Shown: piece by piece, positions 41,105-53,464 of the stretch
How positions within the stretch are numbered: position 1 is the stretch's first letter
Layout: every line of letters begins with the position of its first letter
NCBI RefSeq assembly: GCF_041260155.1
Contig: NC_091938.1
Span: forward strand, 16,832,219-16,896,218
DNA from: Ptychodera flava
Taxonomy: Eukaryota; Hemichordata; Enteropneusta; Ptychoderidae
DNA length: 64,000 nucleotides
Direction of reading: 5' to 3'
Notes under the pieces: generated by a model
The model's input: only the letters and a program-made list of their open reading frames with translations
Databases searched by the model: none
What the model was told of the DNA's origin: nothing
Made by a program: the position numbers and the translations under genes

Positions 41105-41546
41105 CTACAAATGCAGAACGCTATCTCAGACGGCTTCTGCAATCTCTAAAGTGTGTGTACTACACACGTACGTACAGAGCGCGCGAGGCTGAACAAACTA
41201 TGACCAGTCCCTAGCATCGTCTCACATACTGGAAGACAAGAAAAAAACTGTTTTACGCGCTATCCATCAATGTCGCAAACTTGTACGGTGTAAAAATTGT
41301 GACAGCCATCAGCCAATACAGAGTGCGGCATGCACATTTACTTTTATCTGATTAATTTATTCATGATCAGCTGTCAATCTTTGTACGCAATGATGTTCTC
41401 CGTACAATGATCTAGGTACCCCGTCATAGTTTTTAAACCGTATGCCGGCCAACATTATGAATTGCATACACAACCCTATCCAAATCTTGACCTTGAAGGC
41501 GATGATATCATGTTTGAGACAGTATCGTCTTACACTTCGTTCTCCG

Positions 41547-41599
41547 ATTAAATCATAGACAGTAGAGGGAGACTCCCCCTCCACTGTCTATGATTAAAT
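41547..41599. mobile_element. 39-bp micro-palindrome with 7-bp target duplication
   Basis: 41554-41592 has arms CATAGACAGT.GAGGG; exact flanking repeats ATTAAAT at 41547-41553 and 41593-41599. Confidence 0.75.
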
Positions 41600-43335
41600 C
41601 AGAGCAATTTGTGGCGCAATAAAGTAACATCGCGCCAACAGAAACAATATTTTGATACGTGAAATCGCGCCAAACGGAGTTAGGTGATGCTATGAATGAT
41701 AGGGTTGGCAGCTTGGCAGTCCATCGCGATTTTTCAATTTAGCAAAGAATAGCAACCAAATTACTTGTCAGCTTGAAAGAAAAAAGTGTGATGTTGGCTT
41801 AGTGTGAAATACGTTCAAATTATGAATAAAATTTAGGGACCGAGCACAATTAACGGCGGGGGGGGGGCCGGAAGAGAAAATGGGGGGGCCACGAAAAAAA
41901 ATGAGTGTTCTTGGGGTGGGCCATGAAAATTCCAAGGAAGGTAAGGGGTGGGCCACCAAAATTTTTTACACCATGACAGACAGAGAATATTTTTCAGCAT
42001 TTTTGTTCCTTGTTGAAGTTGGAGTTCCTTGTTAAACTTCTTGTAGCGTGATGAAATACCAAGTCTTGAACCTCACAATGCAGTTGTTCTGTGTAAAATC
42101 AGCAATATTATGATTAAAATAGCACAACACAATACTGACAAGTATATTCCCTTACAAAACTGAACTGCCTATTAGCCAGTCCACATAACTGTGTGGAACA
42201 GGTGGCATGGCTATTTGAGGGAAAATAGGCAGTCCATAGCAGCCCAACCTGCCACATGCCAGTATTGGAAATACGACATGTTAAAATTTGAACATTCATC
42301 ACAAGCTATGCATGTGAAATCAGGCTCAGCCATGTGAAGTAACCATTCATTAGCAGTCCTATTGAATTCATGACAGAAGGGAAGATTGTCAATGGATTGA
42401 ATGGTAGCTTACACATGTGGCAGTAAAAATTTAGACATGCATTAATAAACTCAAAGGACTGACTTGTTTGTCAATTCTCATGTTTTCATATCCCTATTGT
42501 CTATTTAATTTAAATAAATTAGGCAGCACTCATGTGTAGAGTTGTTTTTACTTGAGTTAAGTTTTTCAGGTGAAATTACTCATGTTTGCACAATAGAAAT
42601 GTCACATGGGTCACATGCACTGGTTACCAGTTAAATTGTTCTCAGACTTAAATATTTAGTGGATACAGAAGCAACGGTTTGCCATTTTAAAGTGACAGTG
42701 TAAAGCTGTAAGTTTTTGATTTTGTTAATATTTTTGTTATGTATTATTTATTGGTTCACAAATTTAAGTTGAATTAGCTCGTTGATATTATCAATACAAC
42801 TAACATACACTTTGTGTGCATGTATATTATAAAAGTCCACGTGTTATTGTGTTCAATTAAAGTTTAGTCCAGACCAAAATGTGTTTACCAACAATAACAA
42901 TGCTGACTTTACATAATACAGGTTGTGAACACTGGACATTTGAACGTGTTTTAGAAAATAGAATAACATTTGCAATACTGGCTAACATGATTTTGAAAAG
43001 AGAGAAAAACCTGTAGTCGATGTACGAAGAACAAAATTTCTGCCAAAATTATGAAGTTACAGACTATCCCTTAAATATAGTTAGAATTAATTTAATTCAT
43101 CTCCATTCAAAAAAAAGAGACCAGGATTTTCAGCATAAACCAATGAATATGACAAGAGGGGAGTAATGCAGATGGCTGCGAACGTCTGTGAGTAGTAAAT
43201 TAAATTAGATAAATCAGCACAGATCAAATTTTAAACATCGTTTATTTTTATTTTCAAAATGTGAAATAATTAACACATGTTCACCGCTAAATATTCAATA
43301 TGATCGGAACCTGCATTCTATTGAAAGGTACTCAC

Positions 43336-43413
43336 ATGGTTGGATCTGTCAATAAATTTTGTCAGATCATCACACAACGACGAACACACTTGCGACGGTT
43401 CTGCATCTGCCAT
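43336..43413 (-). CDS. Exon-like coding start, minus strand, inside the 3.8-kb element
   Basis: ATG followed by 26 codons (MADAEPSQVCSSLCDDLTKF to RSNH) ending exactly at a consensus donor GTGAGT (43335-43330). It lies in CpG-containing DNA facing another such start 530 bp away. I found no downstream exon and do not recognise the protein. Confidence 0.3.
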
Positions 43414-43942
43414 TGTAAAACTTTCGCGATCACAACTTACATAAAACTTAATGGAAACGCAGTACAGGTACTGTTCATCCCCAAACCGTTCAAAAATCGA
43501 GCCGGATCGACTAACGGTTCTGACGATGTATGATGTCGTGACTTGGAAAGAGTTGCGTTTCCGAGAGTGGACGGCACGCAACAGGGTATGAACGTAAGGT
43601 CCCGTAAATGAGTATGCTGGAATTTAACAAGGCTGATCAGTATTGCAACGGGGTTCACTTAGTGTGCTGGCTTAGTGTGCTGGACTTCCGTATTTTAACT
43701 GATCTCTTCATATAAAGTCATTTTTTGCTTATTAGAAAAATCTAAAAGAACAGTTTACGCGTACTTGAAATGTCAAAATTTTGCGACGGTCACGACCCTT
43801 GACCTTTCGAATTTGACCAATGCTTTGTGTTCCCACGCGATCGTTATCGGACACATTATGCGTTGCATCTCTCAAATGAGATAACGCATAGTTTTTTCAA
43901 GTATTAACGGCTGTTCAAATCTCCAGCTGAATCTTACGAATT

Positions 43943-44600
43943 ATGGCTGATTTCTCAGTCATTTCTTCCCCCAGTGACGACACATTTTTAGTCAAAACAG
44001 CAAGTGAGTTAGGTCTATGTATGTTTCGGTGGACATTTCCCCGCGACATTGTTGGATGCAGTGACCGAGATAGCACAAGTCGCCGTGGACGATAATTTTC
44101 CATTGATCCGGTAAGTATTTGAAATGCATATTTATAAAGGGCAATTACGAAATTAGTATGCCTTATAGAGAGGCTTTTCTCTGCACATCGATGTTTCCCT
44201 GGAAGCTTGGCTTTGTATATGGCCCGACATTTTTAACCTGAGCTTGAGGGCCAGTGGCAACAACTAGTCAAGTCAATACAACTTACACAAGCCCAATACA
44301 TTTCTAGATATGTTACACTTTTAATGTGTTAATTTTGCACTCGCAAAGATGCATGTAAAAAATTCCTCTATGTGTATGTAACAAATCACACACATGTTCT
44401 GAAACTGTATTGTAAATTTGTTGTCTTAATAAATGTTGCTAAGTTCATTCTCTTCTTTCTGTTTCATTTCAGTGTGCATATCAGCCAAGGCCCAAGAAAA
44501 ATTCGGCAAGAATAATCATGACCTACCTAAAGAAGTCTTCAATATCAAATTTCAAAACAAAATAGGACATGAAAGACGAGACTTGGCCAGAGCTAAATGA
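43943..44600 (+). CDS. Exon-like two-exon small ORF, plus strand, inside the 3.8-kb element
   Basis: Exon 43943-44003 (MADFSVISSPSDDTFLVKTA) ends at donor GTGAGT (44004). Acceptor TTTCATTTCAG ends at 44472, and exon 44473-44600 continues in phase (CISAKAQEKFGKNNHDLPKE...) to TGA, giving about 62 residues. No family recognised. An alternative donor GTAAGT is at 44111. It could be a captured host fragment or a chance frame. Confidence 0.3.
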
Positions 44601-46664
44601 ACTCTTTTAAAAACTAATCTTTGACTAAATCACTTTTCACTGTGTCTATGAAATTTGTTGAAGCCAAAAATTTATTAAATTGGTCATCAACTTACAGATA
44701 TAGGCCTATTTTGTGCTTTTTATTTTGAACGTTTGGAAAGGTGAGTCTGCTTGTGTTTGCTGTGATCAGGTGAGTCTGAGTTGCTTTTAACTCTGTTTGG
44801 CCTGTCTTAGTTTTAGGCCAAATATGGTTAAATTACATCTCTAACCAATTGTATCATATAATACATGTACACTAAAAGAGCCTGTGTAAAAAGTACTTGA
44901 TTTCACTGGAATTTGATTTCACTTATTTGATATTTGCTTACACCTTGCAATTATGCAAATGTAACAATGTTTACCAAATTCGTAACAGGAACATCAATTA
45001 AAGTAAAATCTGGTGTCAAATCAGTACTTTTCATGGTGCTCTTTTTCTGCCAGGATGACCCTGTCATTCATATGTGCATTCAAAATAACCGTTCGTTCAC
45101 ATACATGTGAACAGTTCAAAATAACCATTCGTTATTCAAAATAACCATTCGTTCACATTTATGTGAATGGCTAGCTGAAATGAATGTGTACTGCCTAACT
45201 GCCTATTCCCTATGCACATACAGTTAGCCATGCCAACTAGCCATGTGAATGCTAATTTCACATGGTACTGACAGGCATTCCTGTTCTATAAGCTAGCTGT
45301 AGGTGTTACAAGTAGTAAAGCTTGAACATATGTTATTTTGTTTATTATTTATATATTTATTTGTTTGTTATTTATTTCAAGAATGCAAGAATGTTGTTTT
45401 CACTAAAGCATATATTAAAAGTTATAAGGATTATATATATGTGTACAACTTTGTACCCATGTAATCTTTCTTTTTTTTCGGGGGGGGGGGGCCACAAAAA
45501 TTTTGTTGCCGGTGATGGGGGGGGCCACTAAATTTTTTGCTGGTGTTAGGGGGGGGCCTGTAAAAAATTTTGCACCACATATTTTCTCTTCCAGCCCCCC
45601 CCCCCCGCCGTTAATTGTGCTCGTTCCCTTAAGTTTATGAAATCGAATTCAGCACGATCGGTGCTTGGTGGTCTCCGTTTTTAAAGTGCACCATTCCTAC
45701 AGGTGCAGCCAACAAACAATGCACTTTTAAAAAAGTCCTTACTATGATAAGATATATTGTGCATGACAAATAATGTGAACTGACTAATTTTAAGTCAAGA
45801 GGGTAATTAACTAGCTGTTCATAATTTGCCCTCCCACAGAAAATTTTTCGACTTACCCTCCCACACTCAAACTTCATTTTTACCCACTCCCCACTTATTT
45901 TTGCCTGTTTCCCCTCCCCACTGTGAATTTTTGAAGCTCCCTCGCCCTGTGGCGAAAAAAATCTTGCCAATTTTCCCTGCCCTGGTAACAATTCCCCTCA
46001 AAAAGTTTTTCGCCAAGCCCTGTCCCCAGGACAATCAACCGATATCCTCCCTGCCCTACAAAAAAACCCTAAAATTTGCTCCCCTACCACCTAAAAACAT
46101 GTCCCCTGCCCTAGCAAAATTAAAATTTCCCCTGCCCTCAAAAATTGCTCCAGGAATAGCTTTCTCGATGAATAGTTCCGTCGGCTGCACCTGTTCCTAG
46201 TCTGCACTGCGTTCAGTGATACCGAGAAGCGACATCGGACCTGTGTCCCTGCAATTTTTAGTGACCTTTCAAGAGTACACCCCTCACAAAACAAAGTATC
46301 GCTCTAAATACATCGTTATCATTGTACATTATACCATATAACGAGAATAAAAATTCGGGCATGACATCTGTGATTTAATTTCAAACTTCAAACTTATACG
46401 CATGGAAAGAACGGTAAAATTTCGCACTTGGTTGCAAACACATCTTTGTGGTAAATCACAGTGATATTGGGGAAAGGGTGACGGACATCGTTTTCATTAC
46501 CAGAAAGTCGCAATGAAATGTTACCGTGGTAACAGAGTGTTGGTAGACAAGTTTGCTACAGATGGGGTCATGTGGATGCGCTATCCAATCATGCGATCTC
46601 TAAGTAGGAAGCAATCACACTCAAAGTCCAAGCTGAAATGACAAAATAAAATATTATTGGCTGA

Positions 46665-47110
46665 TAATTTTGTGCAATTATCGTTACCGAGCCCGCCCCA
46701 GTACATTTGGTCACGCGGAGACAAATGTTACACCTTAATTCCAACTCGATACAATTATTTCCGCCATAGTATCAAAAGATGCTGCAGCCACACCCCAAAT
46801 GAAAGGGGAAAATTGGTTATTTGGTATATTGGAAATTGAAAAAACGGAAATAGTGCATTGTTGGAAATGGAGTTTGTCAGAGGGTAATTTTGATGGCCGC
46901 AAAGTGCCATCCTCACAGCAGTATATACCTATGTCCTACACTTCAATCTCAGACCAAAGATTTTAAATTTAAAAATGGGTCTAAAAGTTAATAACCAAGA
47001 TGATGAAACCATTTGAAAATTAAAAATTAGCTTAATTTCGATTTTCTTTTCTGAAGGTGCAAATTGGTTTATTGGTTGGCCGAATTGTGCCCTGGTTTAT
47101 TATGGTCAGG
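46665..47110 (-). repeat. Dispersed repeat, inverted partner of 37885-38320
   Basis: See 37885-38320. Similarity is clear over about 430 bp with scattered mismatches, suggesting an older pair. Confidence 0.78.
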
Positions 47111-48282
47111 CAAAAGTCGACATCACACCATAGAGAAACTAAAATTATCGATCGACGACGAAGCAAACTGGCAATTATAATTAAATCAAATTGTATGATT
47201 TTGAGATAAGTCTCAGAGAGATTTCCAATCGGGGAAATGTTCCTGAATGACAGATTGGCAGATTTTACGTGTCTACGGGATTTGCAGACTGACTTAGTCT
47301 TTTCAATTTTTTTGAAGACCATTTATTTTTCACCACAGAGCTCAGAATGACTGCCGTTTTGAATTTCAAATAACTGTTGATGTGTTTTGCTTCTGGTCCA
47401 GAAAGTTGCCAGTATAGTAACTTCTCATTTTTATATCAGAGTGCGAAAGAATATTTGAAAGGCGTACTAATCTGATTATCATGGAGAGGATGTCATTCTG
47501 AGCAAGGAGTTCGCGCCTTTTTTTCAGATGGGAAGTATGATTGCCTTCCTAAAGGGCATGTCCACACTTGATTGATTCGAGACCCAAGGAGAAGTATGTG
47601 TAAAGTGCATGACACGGAAGGTGTGGTTGCTGACGGCTTCCCCCGATCCAACGAAGCAACTACACGACTTTCACAATTACGTCACCAATACTCAAAAGCA
47701 GAATGACATCATCATCGACGCCATTGATCTAGCCAACCAGGTTGAGCGAATCCTCCAAAAAATATTCTGAAGCGGTTGAACTGGCCCAGTATCCCCTAAA
47801 AACTATGTTTATGAATATGTTATCTTCCCTCGAAGGTAGAATGCACCTCGTGCATACAGAGTACTCACATATTGATAGGTGAGTTAAAAAGGCAATGTTT
47901 TCATGGAATACAAGTGAATATCAATAGTTTGGGAAAGCAAAATCATGCCATGGTCCCTATCACAATGTGCAAATAGTTTTGGGTAAAGTCGAAGCAGTTT
48001 AAATTTGTAAACATGTTATGAACTTACTATCGGCACTGCGATTCTAAGTCAACCACGCCTTTATATCGAGGTGACATCAGTAACATTGGACATCACATAC
48101 GTACAGGTTTTGTTGACAAAATGAACACTTTGCATTTCGGTATGGTTTTATCAGTAGGACAAGAAGCTGTATTGCGTAAACAAAACAAAAATATCCCTGG
48201 AAAATACATCAAAAATTACTCCTATATTTTAGCTTTAATTGCAGCGGTGTCTTCAGGTGACTTTTGACAACAAAGTGATTAA
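47111..48282. other. No firm gene; one short open frame
   Basis: Mostly featureless. A 53-codon frame at 47609-47770 (MTRKVWLLTASPDP..., ending NQVERILQKIF) has coding-like composition and a helix-like end but no recognised family or splice support. Confidence 0.35.
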
Positions 48283-48576
48283 AGGGCCAGTAATGCAAAC
48301 TTTTGATAATTTTTTTTCACTATTTTTGTCTTTAATATCAACTATAATTTCAGTGTAATTCATTGGTCTACACGGCAAAGCATATTGATGTACACAGTAT
48401 AGTATTCGGCTTGTCAACTCAGCCTGTACGTGAGTAAGCTGCGTTTTTATTGTTTACAAGTGAATTCTGATCAAAATAATGTAAACAATGAAAGTGCATT
48501 TAACACGATAGCCATGATATTGACAAGTTAAATAAAAATAATGAAAGAAACGTCAAAAGTTAGCATTACTGGCCCT
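48283..48576. mobile_element. MITE, 294 bp
   Basis: Inverted ends AGGGCCAGTAATGC.AACTTTTGA (the right end has one extra base). AT-rich interior. It abuts, and probably truncates, the pearl-like copy to its right. Confidence 0.8.
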
Positions 48577-49987
48577 GTAATATTGAACCTTTGCTGCATG
48601 TTTGCAACTTCATTGAAAGTATTATGATAAACATAATGAACAATATTCACCACAGATAAACTCTAAAGGTCATTAAGTATTCAAATAATTAGCTGAAATA
48701 AAAATAATTAATTTCTTTGACTGCTGTCATTGTATCACCACTTTATATAGCAAGTGTAATTGCCTTTGGTCAAATCCTTCAAACTATATATTCCAAACTT
48801 TAAAAGCTCATTAGATATGCAAACTATAAATTAGCTGACATGAAAACTTAAGTCACTGTGCGAAATGACTCCCAATATTGGCATAACCTGGTATAATCAT
48901 CAATGTACGTAGCATGTTATGCCAACTTTGATCAAATAAATCCAAGTATATATCCCTAATTAGGAAAGTTCATTAAATACACAAATTAGGAATTGGCTGA
49001 AGCAAAAATGCTTAATGCCTTTCAATAATGTTAGCCTACATAATAGTATCTTTAATGTACATCGCAAGTTTCATCAATTTTGGTCATCTATATTCATATA
49101 TATCCCTAATTTAAAAAATTCATTAAATATGCAAATTAGGAGCTGGATGAAGTAAAAATGCTTAATGTCAATAATGTCGTATCGTAGCATCTTTAATGTA
49201 CATAGCAAGTTTTGTCAACTTTGGTTTAGTCAATACAGATAAATATCCCTGATTATGAAAGTTCATTAAATATGCAAATAAGGAATTGGCTAAAGTTCAA
49301 ATGCTTAGTGACTTTCAATAATGTTCTATCATAGTATCTTTAATGTACATAACGACTTTCATCAACTTTGGTCTTGTCGATTAAGATAAATACCCGTAAT
49401 AAGGAAAGTTCATAAAATATGCAAATTAGGAATTGGCTGATGTAAAAATGCTGAATGACATTTAATAATGTTCTATCATAGTATCTCGCATGTACATAGC
49501 AAGTTTCATCAATTTTAATCATGTAACTTCAAATATATATCCTTAATTTCAAAAATTCATTAAATATGCAAATTAGGATTTGGATGAAGTAAAAATGCTT
49601 AATGACTTTCAATAATGTTAAATCATAGTATCTTTAATATGAATACCAAGTTTCGTCAATTTTCATGGAGTAAATTCAGATATATACTCCTAATTAGGAA
49701 ATTTCATCAAACATGCAAATTAGTAATTATCTTTCACGTCACCCCTTAATATCTTTCAAAGCTGATATATCTTGGTGTGATCAACATTTGTAGCGAATCT
49801 CATCAAATTGTGTGCAGTCGTTGTCAATATATATCAGCTTTTTTCTAAAATCATTAATTATGCAAATGAGCAAAGAGTAAGAAAGCCACACCCACCAAAA
49901 ACTAATCAGTTCTTGCCATTTGCAAAATGAATCTATGTACCAGATTTGATTCTGATCTGATGAGCCGTTTTTTGAGATATTGAGTAC

Positions 49988-50022
<35 letters not shown>

Positions 50023-50075
50023 TCGCTGAGACATATGCCCACGTGTGTCAACACGTGAGCAAAAAATGCTCTCTG
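48577..50075 (-). mobile_element. Pearl-like element copy A
   Basis: Reads on the minus strand: GCTCACGTG palindromic head (near 50069), (GTCT)n run (49987-50022), conserved block, then about eight core repeats of roughly 160 bp (ATTTGCATATTTAATGAA, ACTTGCTATGTACATTAAAG, CATTAAGCATTTTTACTT). The far end is cut at the neighbouring MITE. Confidence 0.82.
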
Positions 50076-50091
50076 ACGTCCCAAACCATTA

Positions 50092-52488
50092 GGGATGGAC
50101 CATTAGATCTCGGGAGGTGGGGGTGGTCACGATCAGATTGTGATTGTTTTACAATTGTAAATTTTTGAAAGATTTTTCCCTAGTGAGTCATGATGTGCTG
50201 ATTTTTTGCTCACGTGTTTACACACGTAAGCATATGTCGCAGCGATGTCTGTCTGTCTACGTGTCTGTGTGTCTGTCTGTGTGTCTGTCTATCTGTCTGT
50301 CGGTCTGTCTGTCTGTCTGTCTGTGTGCTCAATATCTCAAAACGGCTCATCAGTTCAGAATCAAATCTGGTACATAGATTCAGTTTGCAAATGGCAAGAA
50401 CTGATTAGTTTTTGGTGGGTGTGGCTTGCTTACTTTTTGCTCATTTGCATAATTAATGATTTTAGAAAAAACGGCTATACATTGAGAACGACTGCACACA
50501 ATTTGATGAGATTTGCTACAAATGTTGATCACATCAAGATATATCAGCTGTGCAAGTTATTAACGGGTGACGTGAAAGATAATTACCAATTTGCATATTT
50601 GATGAAATCTACTAATTAGGCATATATATCTGAATTTACGCGATCAAAATTGACGAAACTTGGTATGCATATTGAGGATACTATGATTTAACATTACTGA
50701 AAGTCAATAAGCATTTTTACTTCATCCAAATCCTAATTTGCATATTTAATGACCTTTTGAAATTAAGGATACATATTTGAATTTACATGACCAAAATTGA
50801 TGAAACTTGCTATGTACATTAAAGATACTATGATAGAACATTATTAAATGTCATTAAGCATTTTTACTTCAGCCAATTCCTAATTTGCATATTTTATGAA
50901 CTTTCCTAATGAGGGGTATTTATCTGAATTGACGAGACCACAGTTGACGAAACTGGCTATGTACATTAAAGATACTATGATAGAACATTATTGAAAGTCA
51001 CTAAGCATTTGAACATTAGCCAATTCCTTATTCTCATATTTAATGAACTTTCATAATCAGGGATATTTATATGTATTGACTAGACCAAAGTTGACGAAAC
51101 TTGCTATGTACATAAAGATACTAAGATACGACGTTACTGAAAGTCATTAAGCATTTTTACTTCATCCAGCTCCTAATTTGCATATTTAATGAATTTTTGA
51201 AATTAGGGATATATATTTGAAGTTACATGACCAAAATTGATGAAACTTACTATGTACATTAAAGATACTATGATAGAACATTACTGAAAGTCATTAAGCA
51301 TTTTTACTTCATCCAGCTCCTAATTTGCATATTAATGAACTTTGCTAATTAGGGATATATATCTCAATTAACTTGATTTTAGTAATTGAAACTTGCTATA
51401 TACATCAAAGATACTGTGATACAACATTATTGAAAGTCAAAAGACATTTTTACTTCAGCCAATTCCTAATTTGCATATTAAATGAATTTTCATAATTAGG
51501 GATATATATCTGAATTGACTAGATCAAAATTGATGAAACTTGCTATGTACATTAAAGACACTTGAAATTCATTAAGCATTTTCTCTTCAGCCAATTCCTA
51601 ATTTGCATATTTAATGAACTTTCCTAATTAGGGATATATATCTGAATTGACTCTACCAAAGTTGACAAAACTTGCTACATATATTGAAAACACTATGATA
51701 AAACAATATTAATAATCATTAAGCATTTTTACTTAAGCCAATTTCTAATTTACATATTTAATGAACTTTGCTAATTAGGGATATATATCTGAATTGACTG
51801 GACCAAAGTTGATGAAACTTGCTATACACATTAAAGATACTATGATATAGCATCATTGAAAGTCATTAAGCAATTTTTCTTCAGCCAATTCCTAATTTGC
51901 ATTTTCGATGATCTTTCCTCTGAGATTCACTTGATCAAAGTTGGTAAAACATGCTATGTATATTGATTATTATACCAGGTTAAAACAATATCGAAAGTCA
52001 TTTCACATTTTCATGTCAGCTAATTTATAATTTGCATATCTAATGAGCTTTCACAGTTTGGCATATATGGCTTGAAGGACTTGGCCAACGGTAATTACAC
52101 TTGCTATATAAAGTGGTGGTACAATGACAGCAGTCAAAGAACTTTAATATTTTCATTTCAGCTAATTACATATTTGTATACTTCATGACCTTTTAGAATT
52201 AATCGGTGTTGAATATTGTTCATTATGTTGATCATAATACCTTCAATGAAGTTGAAAACATGTGGCAAAGGTTCAAATTTACACGTAACTGCAATAATAA
52301 TGAAACACGTGAGCATTTTCAGTTCATATCTGGTTTTCTAAGTAATCTGTCAGATTTATCTTTTTTTTGCATTCTGATTTTATTTTTTATTATTTTGCCA
52401 ACTTGTCTGAAGATTTTTTTTCTAATTTTTTGCTTTGATTTTTTTTCTGTTTTTGACCACCCCCTCCCAAGATCTAATGGTCCATCCC
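50092..52488. mobile_element. MITE-like element split by pearl-like copy B
   Basis: Inverted ends GGGATGGACCATTAGATCT, continuing GGGAGG..GGGGTGGTC, lie at 50092 and 52488. Between them is almost entirely pearl copy B, so B appears to have landed inside a small foldback element. Confidence 0.6.
50208..52333 (+). mobile_element. Pearl-like element copy B
   Basis: Head GCTCACGTGTTTACACACG, (GTCT/GTGT)n at about 50246-50322, conserved block AGAACTGATTAGTTTTTGG, about eleven core repeats of roughly 160 bp, tail AACACGTGAGCATTTTCAGT ending ATCTGG. It lies head-to-head with copy A. Confidence 0.85.
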
Positions 52489-52780
52489 GTCCCGTCAAGG
52501 GCCCAATGGCCGGCCACATCTCGCGTGAACGTATCTGTAATGTCTATGGACCTTATCAATCCAAGGTTCCCGCATTATCTCTTGTTGGCACTGACTGTTA
52601 ACCTGGTGTTGTATCATTATGGTCCTTTGTTGATTGTGACCAGTGAATTAAACTGTTTAGAGATAAAAGTATAATTAAGGCACCCTGCCTCTTTATTCAT
52701 CACAGTATCTACCTGATCTGACACTCGTAAAGAAGCGACAAGATTAAAATCCACCGATCACATAATTTGTCGTTTTTGCA

Positions 52781-52833
52781 TATGTCGCAGCGATGTCTGT
52801 CTGTCTATCTGTCTGTCTGTCTGTCTGTCTATG

Positions 52834-52872
<39 letters not shown>

Positions 52873-53093
52873 TGGTCCGATATCTCAAAAACGGCTGATC
52901 AGATCAGAATCAAATCTGGTACATAGATTCAGTTTGCAAATGGCAAGAACTGATTAGTTTTTGGTGGGTCTGGCTTGCATACTTTTTGCTCATTTGCATA
53001 ATTAATGATTTTAGAAAAAACGGATATACATTAAAAACGACTGCACACAATTTGATGAGATTTGCTACAAATGTTGATCACACCAAGATATAT
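52781..53093 (+). mobile_element. Pearl-like element copy C, left part
   Basis: Starts at CATATGTCGCAGCGATG, without the GCTCACGTG head, followed by (GTCT)n (52795-52871) and the conserved block. It stops at GATATAT (53087-53093), where the 5.1-kb transposon begins. Confidence 0.85.
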
Positions 53094-53464
53094 CACAGGG
53101 CCTGGCGAGAATTATTAGTGTAGCAGTTATGAATATGACCAATAAATGTCTTCTATTAAACCACTTTTCATTATACAAGCCTTACCTGTGTGTAGTGTGT
53201 GCCTATTACTTTACGCTAGCTATCCCTGTATAGTATTTCAAAGAAAACAGTCTATATCTGTTAATTGCCCTCCCTTATCCCCTTCATTAATTTGTTCTGC
53301 CGATCACTGACGCGAGGGCTTATCGCCCTGGCCAAATAACTCGTTAGCAGCTCATAAGGTAACACATGGCCTGGCGAGAATTATTAGTGTAGCAGTTATG
53401 AATATGACCAATAAATGTCTTCTATTAAACCACTTTTCATAACACAAGCCTTACCTGTGTCTAG

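Larger units (their letters stand above)
41836..45628. mobile_element. 3.8-kb TIR element with G-tract ends (PIF/Harbinger-like?)
   Basis: Inverted ends GGGA.CGAGCACAATTAACGG plus a long G tract plus GGAAGAGAAAAT, flanked by TTA (41833-41835, 45629-45631). Inside each end, three units of the form GGGGGGCCAC.AAA..TTTT repeat in opposite orientation. The 3-bp TTA duplication suggests PIF/Harbinger, but no transposase was recognised. Confidence 0.75.

Noticed and set aside
49781-50619. Cys/Val/Ser-rich frames (SVCLSVCLSVC) around 50 kb
   Set aside because: Translation of the (GTCT)n/(CAGA)n microsatellites of pearl copies A and B.
48650-52300. Regularly spaced 160-bp repeats considered as a CRISPR array
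   Set aside because: Units are diverged and fully repetitive without unique spacers, in a clearly eukaryotic context.
52206-52601. 131-codon plus-strand frame
   Set aside because: Spans the tail of pearl copy B and a T-rich stretch with the inverted MITE end; no splice or family support.
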